Source of the DNA: Planoprotostelium fungivorum | Taxonomy: Eukaryota; Evosea; Variosea; Cavosteliida; Cavosteliaceae | Assembly (NCBI GenBank): GCA_003024175.1 | Contig: MDYQ01000044.1 | Coordinates: 78,480 to 142,479 of the forward strand | Reading direction: 5' to 3' | DNA length: 64,000 nucleotides | Shown here: in pieces, positions 22,462 to 32,787 of the stretch | Layout of the letters: each line of letters starts with the position of its first letter | Numbering within the stretch: the first letter of the stretch is position 1 | Translations under genes and position numbers: made by a program | The notes under the pieces: model-generated | What the model saw: only the letters and a program-made list of their open reading frames with translations | Databases searched by the model: none | What the model was told of the DNA's origin: nothing

Positions 22462-25370
22462 TTATCTCTGAAGGATCCCACTGACCTTACAGTTGTTCAC
22501 GTTCGTGTTGGGTGTACCGTTCTTCAAGTAACAACCGTAGTTGCAGAGATCATAAGCCCATGTGGTGCAGTCCACCTCCCTACCCATCGTCATGACGCTG
22601 ATGAGAGACGCTCATCGTCATGACTCACTCGTAGCACTTCTCCTGACATTCATTGACGTCGCCCACGGTGATGGGCATGCCGGGTAAGTCTGAACCAGAT
22701 CGATCGGCCCAATCGATTGGTCCGTAGGGTCCAGTGGTGGTTCGTGTCGCCATGGCACCGCTCGATCTACAACCAACCACCGGAGAAATAGCCTCGTATT
22801 CTCCGGTCTTCAGCCAGCACCCGTGACCGCAGATATCAAACGCCCACGAAGTACACTCCGGCGTACTGTACGTATCCGTCAGTCACGTGACCGTATTACG
22901 TGTGATGACGTCATACCCATAGCATCTGGCCTGACACTCTTGTGGATGATCACACTGTATGGGCATGTTGGGCATGTCTTGTCCTCTACCGTCTGTCATT
23001 TCAAATTGTCCGTATCTTCCATATCGAGTGGAAGTGATGAGTCCGCTCAATCTACAATTGTCATCGTGGGGTTCGCCCTGGTCCGTCTTCAGCCAGCAGT
23101 TGTCACCGCAGATGTCATAGCCCCACGAGGAGCAGTCGGTGTTGCTGATGGAGTGAGTGACGTCATAGGTCACGTGACTCACTCGAAACACTTCTTCTGA
23201 CAGTCTCTGGCGTCGGTGGCGGGGACGGGCATGTTGGGCATGTTTGTACCGCGTCGATCGGACCAATCGATTGGACCGTATGGTCCGTGCGTGTCTCTGG
23301 CGGCAGTGAGGGCACCGCTCGCTCTACAACCTGCCATCGGTGATATCGCTTCGTACTCCCCGCTCTTCAGCCAGCACCCGTGACCGCAGATATCAAACGC
23401 CCACGACTTGCATTCCAGCGTACTGTACGTATCCGTCAGTCACGTGACCCTATGATGTGTGATGACATCATACCCATAGCATCTAGCCTGACACTCTTGT
23501 GGATGATCACACTGTATGGGCATGTTGGGCATGTCTTCTCCTCTGCCGTCTGTCATCTCGATGTCTCCGTATCTTCCATGTCTCGTTGCTGTAATGATGC
23601 CACTGACTAAGCAGTTGTCATCCTTGTACGCTTCCGGCTGATCCGTTTTCAGCCAGCATCGATTACCACAGATGTCATAAGCCCAGGCAGAGCACTCGTT
23701 CTCACTGCGATGACGTCATCACACGTCACACATCACGTGACTCACTCGTAGCATTTCTTCTGACACTCTTGTGCGTCTCCGGCAGTCGTCGGCATGTTGG
23801 GCATGTTGGTACCCCCTCGGTTGGCCCAGTCGATCGGTCCATACTGTCCATTCGTATTCCTCACTGCGATAGCACCACTCGCCCTGCAAGCCACTCCAGG
23901 TATAATTTCGTACGCTCCAGTTTTCAACCAGCATCCGTGACCGCAGACGTCAAAAGCCCACGTTGTGCACTCCACCGTTCTACAACGAGTCAGATACGTA
24001 ATTACGTACGCACGGCGTGGGATCACCCGTAACATTTGGCCTGACACTCTTGAATATCGTCCGCTTGTGTGGGCATGTGGGGGAGATCAGTGCCGTAGCT
24101 GTCTGTCATGTGTACGAGACCGTATCTTCCCTCTCGAGTGGCAGTNACACTGTATGGGCATGTTAGGCATGTCTTGTCCTCTGCCGTCTGTCATCTCGAT
24201 GTCTCCGTATCTTCCATGTCTTGTTGCTGTGATGATGCCACTGACTAAGCAGCTGTCATCCTTGTACGCTTCCGGCTGATCCGTCTTCAGCCAGCATCGG
24301 TTACCACAGATGTCATAAGCCCAGGCAGAGCACTCGTTATCACTGTACATCACGTCATCACACGTAACACGTCACGTGACTCACTCGTAGCACTTCTTCT
24401 GACACTCTTGTGCATCATTGGCAGTCGTCGGCATGTTGGGCATGTTCGTTCCCCCTCGGTTGGCCCAATCGATCGGTCCATACTGTCCATTCGTATTCCT
24501 CACTGCGATAGCACCACTCGCCCTACAAGCCACTCCAGGTATAACTTCGTACGCTCCAGTTTTCAACCAGCATCCGCGACCGCAGACGTCAAATGCCCAC
24601 GATGTACACTCCACCGTTCTACAACGAGTCAGTTTTGTTTTCACACGGAGAGGTGATCACCCGTAGCATCTCGCCTGACAGACTTGAGCGTCGTCAGCTT
24701 GTATGGGCATGTTAGGCATGTCTTGTCCTCTGCCGTCTGTCATCTCGATGTCTCCGTATCTTCCCGATTTGGCCGATGTAATGAGACCGCTTACGCGGCA
24801 GGTGGCGTCTCGGGTGGAGGGTTGTCCTCTCTTCAGCCAGCAGTCGTTGACGCATGGATCGTGAGCCCAAGTGTCGCAATTGGGTGTACTGGTTGCGGTC
24901 AGTACGTCTCCGATGACTGATGATGTGATCACGATCGTGATCATCATCGACCATCATCATGATCGCACCGACGATCGCGATCACAAACACCATCACGATG
25001 AAGATGAGATGGACTCACTCGTGACACAACTTCTGACACTCGAGAGGATCTCTCGCCGTGACGGGCATGTTGTCCATGTCGTTTCCAACGCGATCGGTCC
25101 ATTCGATGGGTCCGTACGCACCAGTCCAATCTCTCTGTGCCGTGATGACTCCGCTCATCTTGCAGTCCGATTCTACAACGGCAGGTACGTCGCCCTTCAG
25201 CCAGCAGCCGTCGCCGCAGTTATCGTATCCCCACGCCACACACTGCTTGCGTCTGCGTGTCGTCAGTCTCGCAGTCTACACCGTTGTAGATGGTCACCCG
25301 AAGCATTTCGTCTGACAATCTTGAGGGCTGGTGGCGGTGGTGGGTGTCTCGTCGAGGTCCTTTCCGGGGC
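22462..25370 (-). repeat. Tandem PAN/Apple-module exons, alternating A and B types
   Basis: About twelve modules, one per exon, spaced about 270-300 bp. Type A carries FGPIDW-like/PYGPIDW, MPNMP and QKKCYE. Type B carries GRYGDIEMTDGRGQDMPNMP and QARCYG. From about 24900 to 22600 they alternate B, A, B, A, so the unit of duplication seems to be a two-exon pair. Neighbouring copies are nearly identical at nucleotide level (for example around 23760 and 24410), implying recent duplication or conversion. Confidence 0.85.
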
Positions 25371-27316
25371 GGTCTCTCAGTTCGATTGGACCGAACCTGC
25401 CAAACTGTACGTACCGTACGTCTACGGCCACGGAGACGTAACCGTCGTGGTAGGAGATGTCGGAGCCGGATAAATTGAAACCTTCTACGTACGGAAGCGT
25501 AACTCCGACGTTGAGGGCGGTGTTGGCTGCACCCTTGGCCTGCGAAATTTCGGTGAGAATCGAGGGAAAATTCTGTGAAATTTCACACCAGGGGTAAAGC
25601 TAAGTTGAGGAGATATTGTACGGGTTCAACATCAACCGTTCCGATGATACTGTGTACAACAGTCACCTTGGCATCCAATTTGCTCAACTGTATTGTCTCA
25701 ATCATTTGAAACGGAATCTCTCGTCTCACCTGTCCGTACACTTGCCACTCTCCCAATTGTACCTGGGAATTTTCAGTGAAATTCGACGATCTACAACTCA
25801 CCATGGCATCGGCCATGACTTCCATCTCAATGGTACAAGCCTCGATGTATGTCGTATCGTTCTTCACCATCACCTGACATTTTCAGAGAAAAATCCTAAC
25901 CCCTCCCCCTCTCACCGCTAACGTGGCGGGTATGTCGACGTCGACACCATTTTTCTCGGAAAATTTGACATGAGGGGGGTACCTCATCGTCAGCTCCAAA
26001 TGTACTTCAGCGAGAGGAAAGACAAGGTGAAGCTTTGGAAAAAAGGCAGCCAATAGCTCCGTACTCAATTTGAACGGGAAATGGGGAGGTAATAATTCCT
26101 GCGTGATGACGTACTTCATCATACCTGGCACGTTGTAGATCGACTCCATCACATCACCTCACCCGCTTGCATCGCGGCGTAGGACAGAGAATTGGGTACA
26201 AAGTCGGTCAGGAAGAATCGGGCCATCCGAGGAGTTTCCGAGGGGTTCGGAATTTCCGTGTGGGGGCAAGTTTCCGCGGGGCATGTTGTGATATCGAAAC
26301 GGTCATAAGAATCACCCGCACCGTAGATGATGATACTGTCTGATGAGAATTTGGGACTCTTCACGAGGCCGATGTCAAACAGCAGGGATGACGTCAGATT
26401 CTGTCTTATGGGCATCTGATGACGTCAGAATGTCCCACGGAGGCTCCATGAGGTCTCACGTTCATGAGGGCCGTGTCGATGGCTTTCGTGATGGAGGTTG
26501 GGAAAGCTTGCTGGACTCCATCGACGATCTTGCCTCTCACCGTATTCTTGATCATATCAGCTACCAAGTTGTAGAGCCACCTGCATCATGTTCATCTCGA
26601 TCACGGATCTCATACGGAATGACTCACGCTCCTTTACCATCGACGTGAATGTCTAAACCTTCGATGTTGACGGTGGCGGGGATAGATTCGACTTGGAGGT
26701 GATCTTGATTCATGTAGAATTGGAGAGACAGGGCGACATCGAGAGTGACATGGATGTAAGCAGTTCCTGTACCTTGAATGTGAAAGACATGGTTCTGACG
26801 ATAGTGCCAGTGAAGATTAACTTCCACCGAGATCCTCTGGCTGATATGATTCAGGAAATGATAACAGATGTGCGAATCACATGTTCACTTCGACGCCAGA
26901 ATCTTCCTTGATCTTGACGGAAGAAGGACCGAAACGAACGCTCTGAATTTGAACACCATGGACCTGATGGGTGTGAATCGTGGAAGATGGATGGATCGAT
27001 TACCTCGTAATAAGTGCTACCCAACACAGGAACTGAAGTGTCACCACTCACATCGGGTATCTGGATCGATCCGACTTTCTAATTGGACGGTTACATTTAC
27101 AAATCATCTCGATGTCTCTGACATCACCTGTTCTAATATAGCCATTCCGACCTCTTTGAAATAGTCCAATCCCTTCTGATGGATCTCTCCAATGAAACCG
27201 GGCACTCGAGGTGCATCGATAAGAGGACGTATCGGCTCATGACTGAAACAAGTCGTACGCGACTCACTCAGCCGACAGATCACGAGCAAGAAGAAGACGG
27301 TGAAGAACCTCTTCAT
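22462..27316 (-). CDS. Secreted BPI/LBP-like domain fused to PAN/Apple modules
   Basis: Many-exon minus-strand gene. It starts with a signal peptide (MKRFFTVFFLLVICRLSES). Next comes a BPI/LBP/CETP-type lipid-binding region: GFIGEIHQKGLDYF, IQIPDVSGDTSVP, SVRFGPSSVKI, VNLHWHYRQNH, GLDIHVDGKG, VADMIKNTVRGKI, and the later half through LKLDAK-like and LPYVEGFNLSG to VAVDVR. In the same exon (25350-25540) the frame continues without a break into FGPIELRDRPGKDLD...DCQTKC, the first of about 12 PAN_4-like modules. Each has C-x-x-WA-x-D, CWLK, DMPNMP and ECQ-x-x-C. Introns separate the modules at nearly equal positions. The stop is TAA at 22462. An N at 24146 breaks one module, so true copy number is unknown. 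Likely an extracellular microbe- or glycan-binding protein; function is inference. Confidence 0.78.
24146..24146. other. Ambiguous base marking a collapsed assembly join
   Basis: Single N inside a PAN module. Sequence on its right (minus-strand upstream) is the end of a type-B module up to MPIQC. On its left the sequence resumes mid-module (TATREGRYG) in another frame. The rest of one module, an intron and the start of the next module are therefore missing. Confidence 0.85.
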
Positions 27317-27720
27317 CCGGATGGTAGCCTCAAGAATAACACAACTGACACGCATTCTTCCGCCTCCTTTCTCGCCACCCACCTTAAGCCACCGTCACCA
27401 TCTCGTTACCGTTGTCTTCTCGTTCGATCACGAAAGCTTTTCCATATCAGGTATACTTCTATACGCCGTCAATCCCTATGATGATGGTGGTCATCTGAAC
27501 GAAACTAATACAGTATACTATGAATGTATCACTTCGAAACCGAAGACGATGAGTCAACAGGTTCTCGCAACACAAGGGAAGAGCTTTGTGCAAAAGTGGC
27601 CTGTGGAAAACTCATCTCTCCAAGCACAAAAAGACGATCACGAGATGACAAAATAAAAGAGAATAAAATCGTTTTCCTTGACGTCCGAGTCTCTCTCTCG
27701 GCGTAAAGAACACCTCTACA
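27317..27720. other. Spacer between BPI-PAN gene and Bub3
   Basis: About 400 bp. Holds the likely promoter of the BPI-PAN gene and the Bub3 3' end. A plus-strand open frame (27300..27656) has no recognisable content and no splice support. Confidence 0.35.
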
Positions 27721-29130
27721 TTAAGCCTTCGCCTTCGGTTTCACTTCTACCTCCGACACATGTCTGATGAAGATCTGATCGGCCGGCGCGCTGCATCACG
27801 TCAACTCCATCATCGTGCACATCGTCTCACTCTCTCTCTCCCTCTTCGAACGTGTAAGACGAAGCGATGGCCAGAGTCATGCCGTCCTCGCTGAAAGCGA
27901 GGGCAGATATACTGGTGGGGAATCGACTGTACTGAGACAGCCTCTTCCTGTGTTCACCGTCCCAAACATAGACCAATCCATCGCAGCCACCGGTGGCAAA
28001 CGTACCGTAGCTGCTCCACGTCAGCTCCATCTACAACTCGCCATCTTTTCTCACGCAGGATTGAAGGCGATGGAGTTGACGGGGTAGAGGGTGTCTATAC
28101 CGTTGACCATCTGTCGGTGACACTTGAAAGCGTAGCGCTTCGCTTGGATGTCGTTCGAGGGGTCGAAATATTCGACGGCAGCTCTGCCTTCTACGCTGCC
28201 GAGGACGAAGCCGCTGCCGTTGGGGTGGCAGCTCACGGCTCTCGTCTGGTACTTGAGGGAAGATTCTCTGCTCTGGAGGGGCTCGTCCATGTTTCTTACG
28301 TCGTAGATCTGTGGAAGGTCAGTGATGGGTTAGATAGTGTAGGCTATTTCGTGTTTTTGTGAGATGATTTAGTTGGATTCGATTATTGTGTTTCGATTTG
28401 TTCACTCGGGAAGATCGATGGTATTTCGTGTTCGTGTGATGATTCATGATGATGAGACATCACCTGGACGTGTCTTCCAGCTGTTGCAACGACCAATTTT
28501 TCATTCACGGTGGACATGGCAAATACCTATGGAGAGTGGATATCGTGATGTTGCGATCGGGTAGCTGTTCACCTTGTCAGGCTGCTTCCATGTTCCAATG
28601 AGAGCTCCCTTCGATCTCGTATCCCACAGTTTGACTGTGCTATCCCAACTTCCACTGATGAGAGCACCTGTACGTGGTGAGATGAGATCATTTGATGGAT
28701 GGAAGATCACCTATGGCTGAAGAGAACTCTACACAGCGAACTGGGCGATCGTGAGAGCCCAAGGTGGTTTCGCTTTGTGATGAAATGTCGAATCTGATGG
28801 ATTGGGTGAGATGTACGTAGATGAAGAAATATTCTCACGATTTGATTGTCTTGTCGATACCTCCACTGTATGTAACGCCTCGATCAGGTGCAAATACACA
28901 ATCCAATACAGCAGCCTTGTGTTGATAAAATGTCTTCAGCTGATTCGTCTGAAGGTCATATATGCGAACGTGCTATCCTTCTCGTCAGTCTTCCATTAGA
29001 CCTGATCAAAATGGCTCACTGCATCCCACGAGGAAGCCATCAACAGTCTGTTGTTCTGTATTCTCAATTGAGAGATACCATCAGAGGGTGCTGGCAGTAT
29101 CTCATACTGGTTTGGGTTTGCAGCCGCCAT
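27721..29130 (-). CDS. BUB3: Mitotic checkpoint protein Bub3 (WD40)
   Basis: WD40 beta-propeller that binds phosphorylated KNL1 MELT repeats and recruits Bub1/BubR1 in the spindle assembly checkpoint. The multi-exon minus-strand gene starts [20 protein letters not shown]. It continues [50 protein letters not shown], then the highly diagnostic [39 protein letters not shown] and IYPVNSIAF-like segments. It then has [14 protein letters not shown] and [22 protein letters not shown], and ends [17 protein letters not shown] with stop TAA at 27721. The order matches animal and yeast Bub3 throughout. Exons are separated by introns of about 40-80 nt. Confidence 0.93.
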
Positions 29131-29242
29131 GTTCAAAATGAAGATCTGATCGTCGAGATTTTGGCGGGAAATTCTTTTACAACCCTTTCTCTTCCTTTTA
29201 TTCACGATTTCTTATTCTACACCCATACACACTGTCACTGGC

Positions 29243-31008
29243 CTAAAGCTTGATCGCTGATATCTTTGGAAACTGATGCGGAGGTAAACTGTACTCCTTG
29301 TATTCTGGTTTCGAGTTGACACTCTGCAACATCATCAGCCTCCACCTTTCATTCGTGTGACTCACCACTGTCTGTGACACTTTTCTCTTGATGTCATCCT
29401 TCGTAGCTTTCGTTCTCAACGCGTAAGGAGGTGGCTTGATGACCGTCGTCGTCTCGTACTCTTGGACATCGGGAAACCTGTTTCTATTGAATATCTCTTC
29501 TTCCATTGCACTCTTTACCTCGAACCTTCGTTTGATCGGCTGCGTTGACTGTACAATGCGGTCGGTGCTTGGCTTCTGTTTCTGGAAGAGAACGGACCTA
29601 GGTCTAATACCGCTGCCGTGTTCTTGCCTCTTCTGAAATCAGCTGGAGTCTCCGTCTTGATTCTGTATCTTTCAGCAATGTTGTTGTCATTTTTGACTTC
29701 AGTTTCATGATCATCATCTCACCGCATCATCGCCTGCGCTTGTGTTTGAGACGTTGTCGCTTCCTCCGCAGATGGTGAACCGGGTCTCTTCACTTTGCCA
29801 GACAGGTCTAAACTCTCCTCCCTGATGTCATCGAAATAAGAATGCCTGAGCGCCTCTTGACAAGAAGGCCTCCTTGCCGAATCCATTTGAAGCATACTCT
29901 AATTTAAATCAGATGAAGAGGACATCTGTTACTACTCACATCCATAAGAGATAGTGTGAGGGGATCGATCCTTCCCTTGTACTTTCTCTCCAATGTGGTC
30001 GGATTGCTCATGTCCGGAAACTTCAAGCCAGCAAAGTTACTATTGTTATTGAACATCTCTTGCTGCTCTGATGTCATGGGACCGCAAGTCTTCTGAATGA
30101 TGTACAGCTGATCGATCTCGCTCTCGCCAGGAAATACAGGCTTGCCCGTGTAGAGCTCGCCCATGATGCACCCTACGGCCCAGATATCGACTGGTTTCCC
30201 GTACGTATTCGAGCCCAACAGCAGCTCAGGGCCTAGTTATCGATAAGAGAAAGTATGTATCTCCATTTTCACCTCTGTACCAACGCGTGGCGACGTAGCC
30301 TGTGATGATGGAATTCTTCCTTGGAATGACATTTCGAGCGAAACCAAAATCACACAGCTTCAATGTATCGTCTCTAGCGACCAATAGATTCTCCGGTTTG
30401 ATGTCTAATGGAGATGATGAGTGAAAGATCGACCGCAAGGACTCACCTCTGTGCATGATGCCATTCGTGTGACAGAACAACAGGGCTTTCAACAATTGGT
30501 AGACGTATCTGAACCACATCAGACGATCAATAGACAGACTTTGTTCGACCCACCGTCTCACGGCTTCCGGTGGCAGCCCATTTGGGGACTCATCCAACAC
30601 CTCTAACATATTCCTTTCGACATATTCGAACACAAGGAACAATTTGCCCTTCCGTCGGAAGGCCTCTATGAGATTGACGATGTTCTCGTTCTTCAGCATC
30701 TTCAAGATCTTGACTTCTCTCATGGTAGTCTTTCGTACCGCTTCATCGTCTTCGAAGAGTCAACGGTGCAACACTATCAGACTCACCGTCACTCTCTTTG
30801 AATTTTTTGATGGCAACGACTTCATCGTTAAGCTGATTGGAGATCAGTTCCAAGTTCAGGTGAAATAGCTCACCTTGTTCCTGCATTTCAAAACGATACC
30901 ATATGCACCTGCATCGATTTCAGCGTCACTGTTATCCTGTGTGTGAATGACATCCACAAAAGGTTCGTCACCTTCACCAATTACCCCTAAAATCTGATAT
31001 TTTTGCAT
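29243..31008 (-). CDS. CDKL-type serine/threonine kinase
   Basis: CMGC kinase of the cyclin-dependent kinase-like (CDKL) group, often linked to cilia or the cytoskeleton in animals. Start at 31008: [21 protein letters not shown] (Gly-rich loop), [10 protein letters not shown] (catalytic Lys), [22 protein letters not shown] (the CDKL-like alpha-C region with EVK), [39 protein letters not shown], and [21 protein letters not shown]. The activation loop reads [12 protein letters not shown], so the usual T-D/E-Y becomes T-G-Y. A C-terminal non-catalytic tail of about 200 residues, basic and polar, ends near 29243 and has no recognised domain. Exon joins in the tail are approximate. Confidence 0.85.
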
Positions 31009-31431
31009 GCTATGCGATGATATGGATACACGTCGGGCTTCTCTAGACCGTGATTCTCATCAGTGGACCAGATGAGGTTTCTATTTTTACACCTAGCACC
31101 GCTACAATTTAGCGCTGGGGGAAGCTCGGATATTCTCTGAAATATCTACATTCAGCTAACCGTCAGTCAGGGTATCAGGTGAGGGTGTATTAAATGAGAA
31201 ACGCTAAGCACCAAGAGGAGTGATTATTAGATGATGCGCATGTCTTACCTCTCATATTCTGAAGCAGGATAGACCGTCATATGAGTCTTCGTATTGCGTG
31301 AGATATAGAAGAGCAGACGGTCATTTCTTCCAGCAAATAGAAATAAAGAGCGAAAATCGTTCTAAAAAAAGTCTCGTTCTACAAACCTCTGGATTCCATC
31401 ACATCACATCACATCACGTCTCACATCTACC
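31009..31431. other. Divergent spacer between CDKL and acidic membrane protein
   Basis: About 420 bp with 5' regions of both genes. Contains a short ACATC tandem just before the ATG at 31432. No gene seen. Confidence 0.35.
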
Positions 31432-32126
31432 ATGAAGTACACAATCGAACCGCCGAAACCCAATCTCGCATACCTTCGGCCGAGGCTGATGCAAGATCCT
31501 GATTTCTGGATGAGATGGTATCCATACAATGACGAGCCTTTCGATTGGCGACGAATCCTCCTTCCCTCAATCTCTATCGGTATCATCGGTGTCATCATCT
31601 CCATCCTCGTCAACCAACGTAGACCCATCCTATCTGCTACTGCCATAGAAGAAGAGGAAGAATTGGATTTTCAAGAGCACTACCTAGCGCGCATACAGAG
31701 AAAAGAAGAAGAAATATTGGTGGCGAAGAAGGACAAGATCATCTCCCAGTTTGAGCAGTCCATTGAAAATGCACAAGACCGTTTCGAGCAAGTCGTCGCT
31801 GAATCGAAAAACAAACCCTTGCACACCTTGACTCGAAGCGTCGATTTGATCTCCGAGGATCTCGAACAACTCCAGCTCCAAGTGGACGGTCTGCGGGAGA
31901 GGAGAGAAGACAGAAAGAGACTCACTCATCTCATCGAACAACTGCAGAGAAAGTTGGACTTCTTCTTGGTGAAGGTCAGAGAGGCTTCACAGCAGAGGGC
32001 AAAGATGATCGAAGCACAAGAGGCGGCTGCTCGTGCCCAGCAGAGACCGCCGACCATGAGAGTTGCACCCGTGGCAGCCATCAAAGAAGAGAAGGCGTCC
32101 AGAGTCGTGGAGCTCATAGACGATGA

Positions 32127-32159
<33 letters not shown>

Positions 32160-32355
32160 GGAGGAAGAAGAAGAAGAGGAGGAAGAAGAGAAGAGACATG
32201 AAGAGACGGTGGAGGCGATAGAAGAGAAAACAGTGGAGGAGATAGAAGAAAAGACAGTGGGGAAAATAGAAGAGACAGTGGAGAGGGAGGAGGAAGAAGA
32301 GGAAGAAGAACCAGGAGAATACGTTGACGAATACGAGGACGATGATGAACTCTGA
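31432..32355 (+). CDS. Single-exon membrane-anchored acidic coiled-coil protein
   Basis: 307 residues without introns. An N-terminal about 40 polar residues rich in Pro, Arg and aromatics (FWMRWYPYNDEPFDWRR) precede one hydrophobic helix (LLPSISIGIIGVIISILV). A long amphipathic coiled coil follows (residues about 75-185), then a Pro/Ala linker. The C-terminal tail has about 28 nearly consecutive Glu residues interrupted by EEK-TVE repeats. No signal peptide precedes the helix, so a signal-anchor topology is possible. No family recognised. Low-complexity GAA/GAG runs make the opposite-strand frames look open, but these are shadows. Confidence 0.7.
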
Positions 32356-32787
32356 GAGTTGGAGAGGAACAGTGCATCGAGGATGGTGCATGATACAGAT
32401 CGACTCATGCTGCAGAGTTGTGAATACAAAACTGAGCGATTCAATCGATGCCAATCTTTTCACCATTGACGATCTTTTACATCGTCCGAAACGACGTCAC
32501 ATTCTTCTTCAAAAACAACATCGCATCTAACTAACCGTTTCGTCTCAAATCATACCACATAGATGCACCGATTTCCACATCTATAGATGCATCCATACTC
32601 TAGATGGTGAATGCACAGGATGGTGTGCAAAGGTGTGAACATGAGGAAGCAGTTCAAAGAAAGGGGTAATTTCTGAGAGATATCCAGTTGTGCATTCGCA
32701 TTCGCACAGCTCAGCTACAACCAACAACCTCTCGGGAAAAGACAACCCGTCACAGCATCATCGTTAGACAAGAAGAGAGTCGCAGAG
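32356..32787. other. Spacer before the GRIP golgin
   Basis: About 430 bp, AT-richer, with repeated CATAGATGCA-like steps near 32560-32600. Presumed 3' end and promoter. No gene supported. Confidence 0.35.

Noticed and set aside
22823-25473. Plus-strand frames in the PAN array
   Set aside because: Repeated shadows of the minus-strand PAN modules, sharing their period.
31926-32466. Long minus-strand Ser- or Leu/Phe-rich frames
   Set aside because: Reverse-strand shadows of the GAG/GAA-rich tail of the acidic protein.
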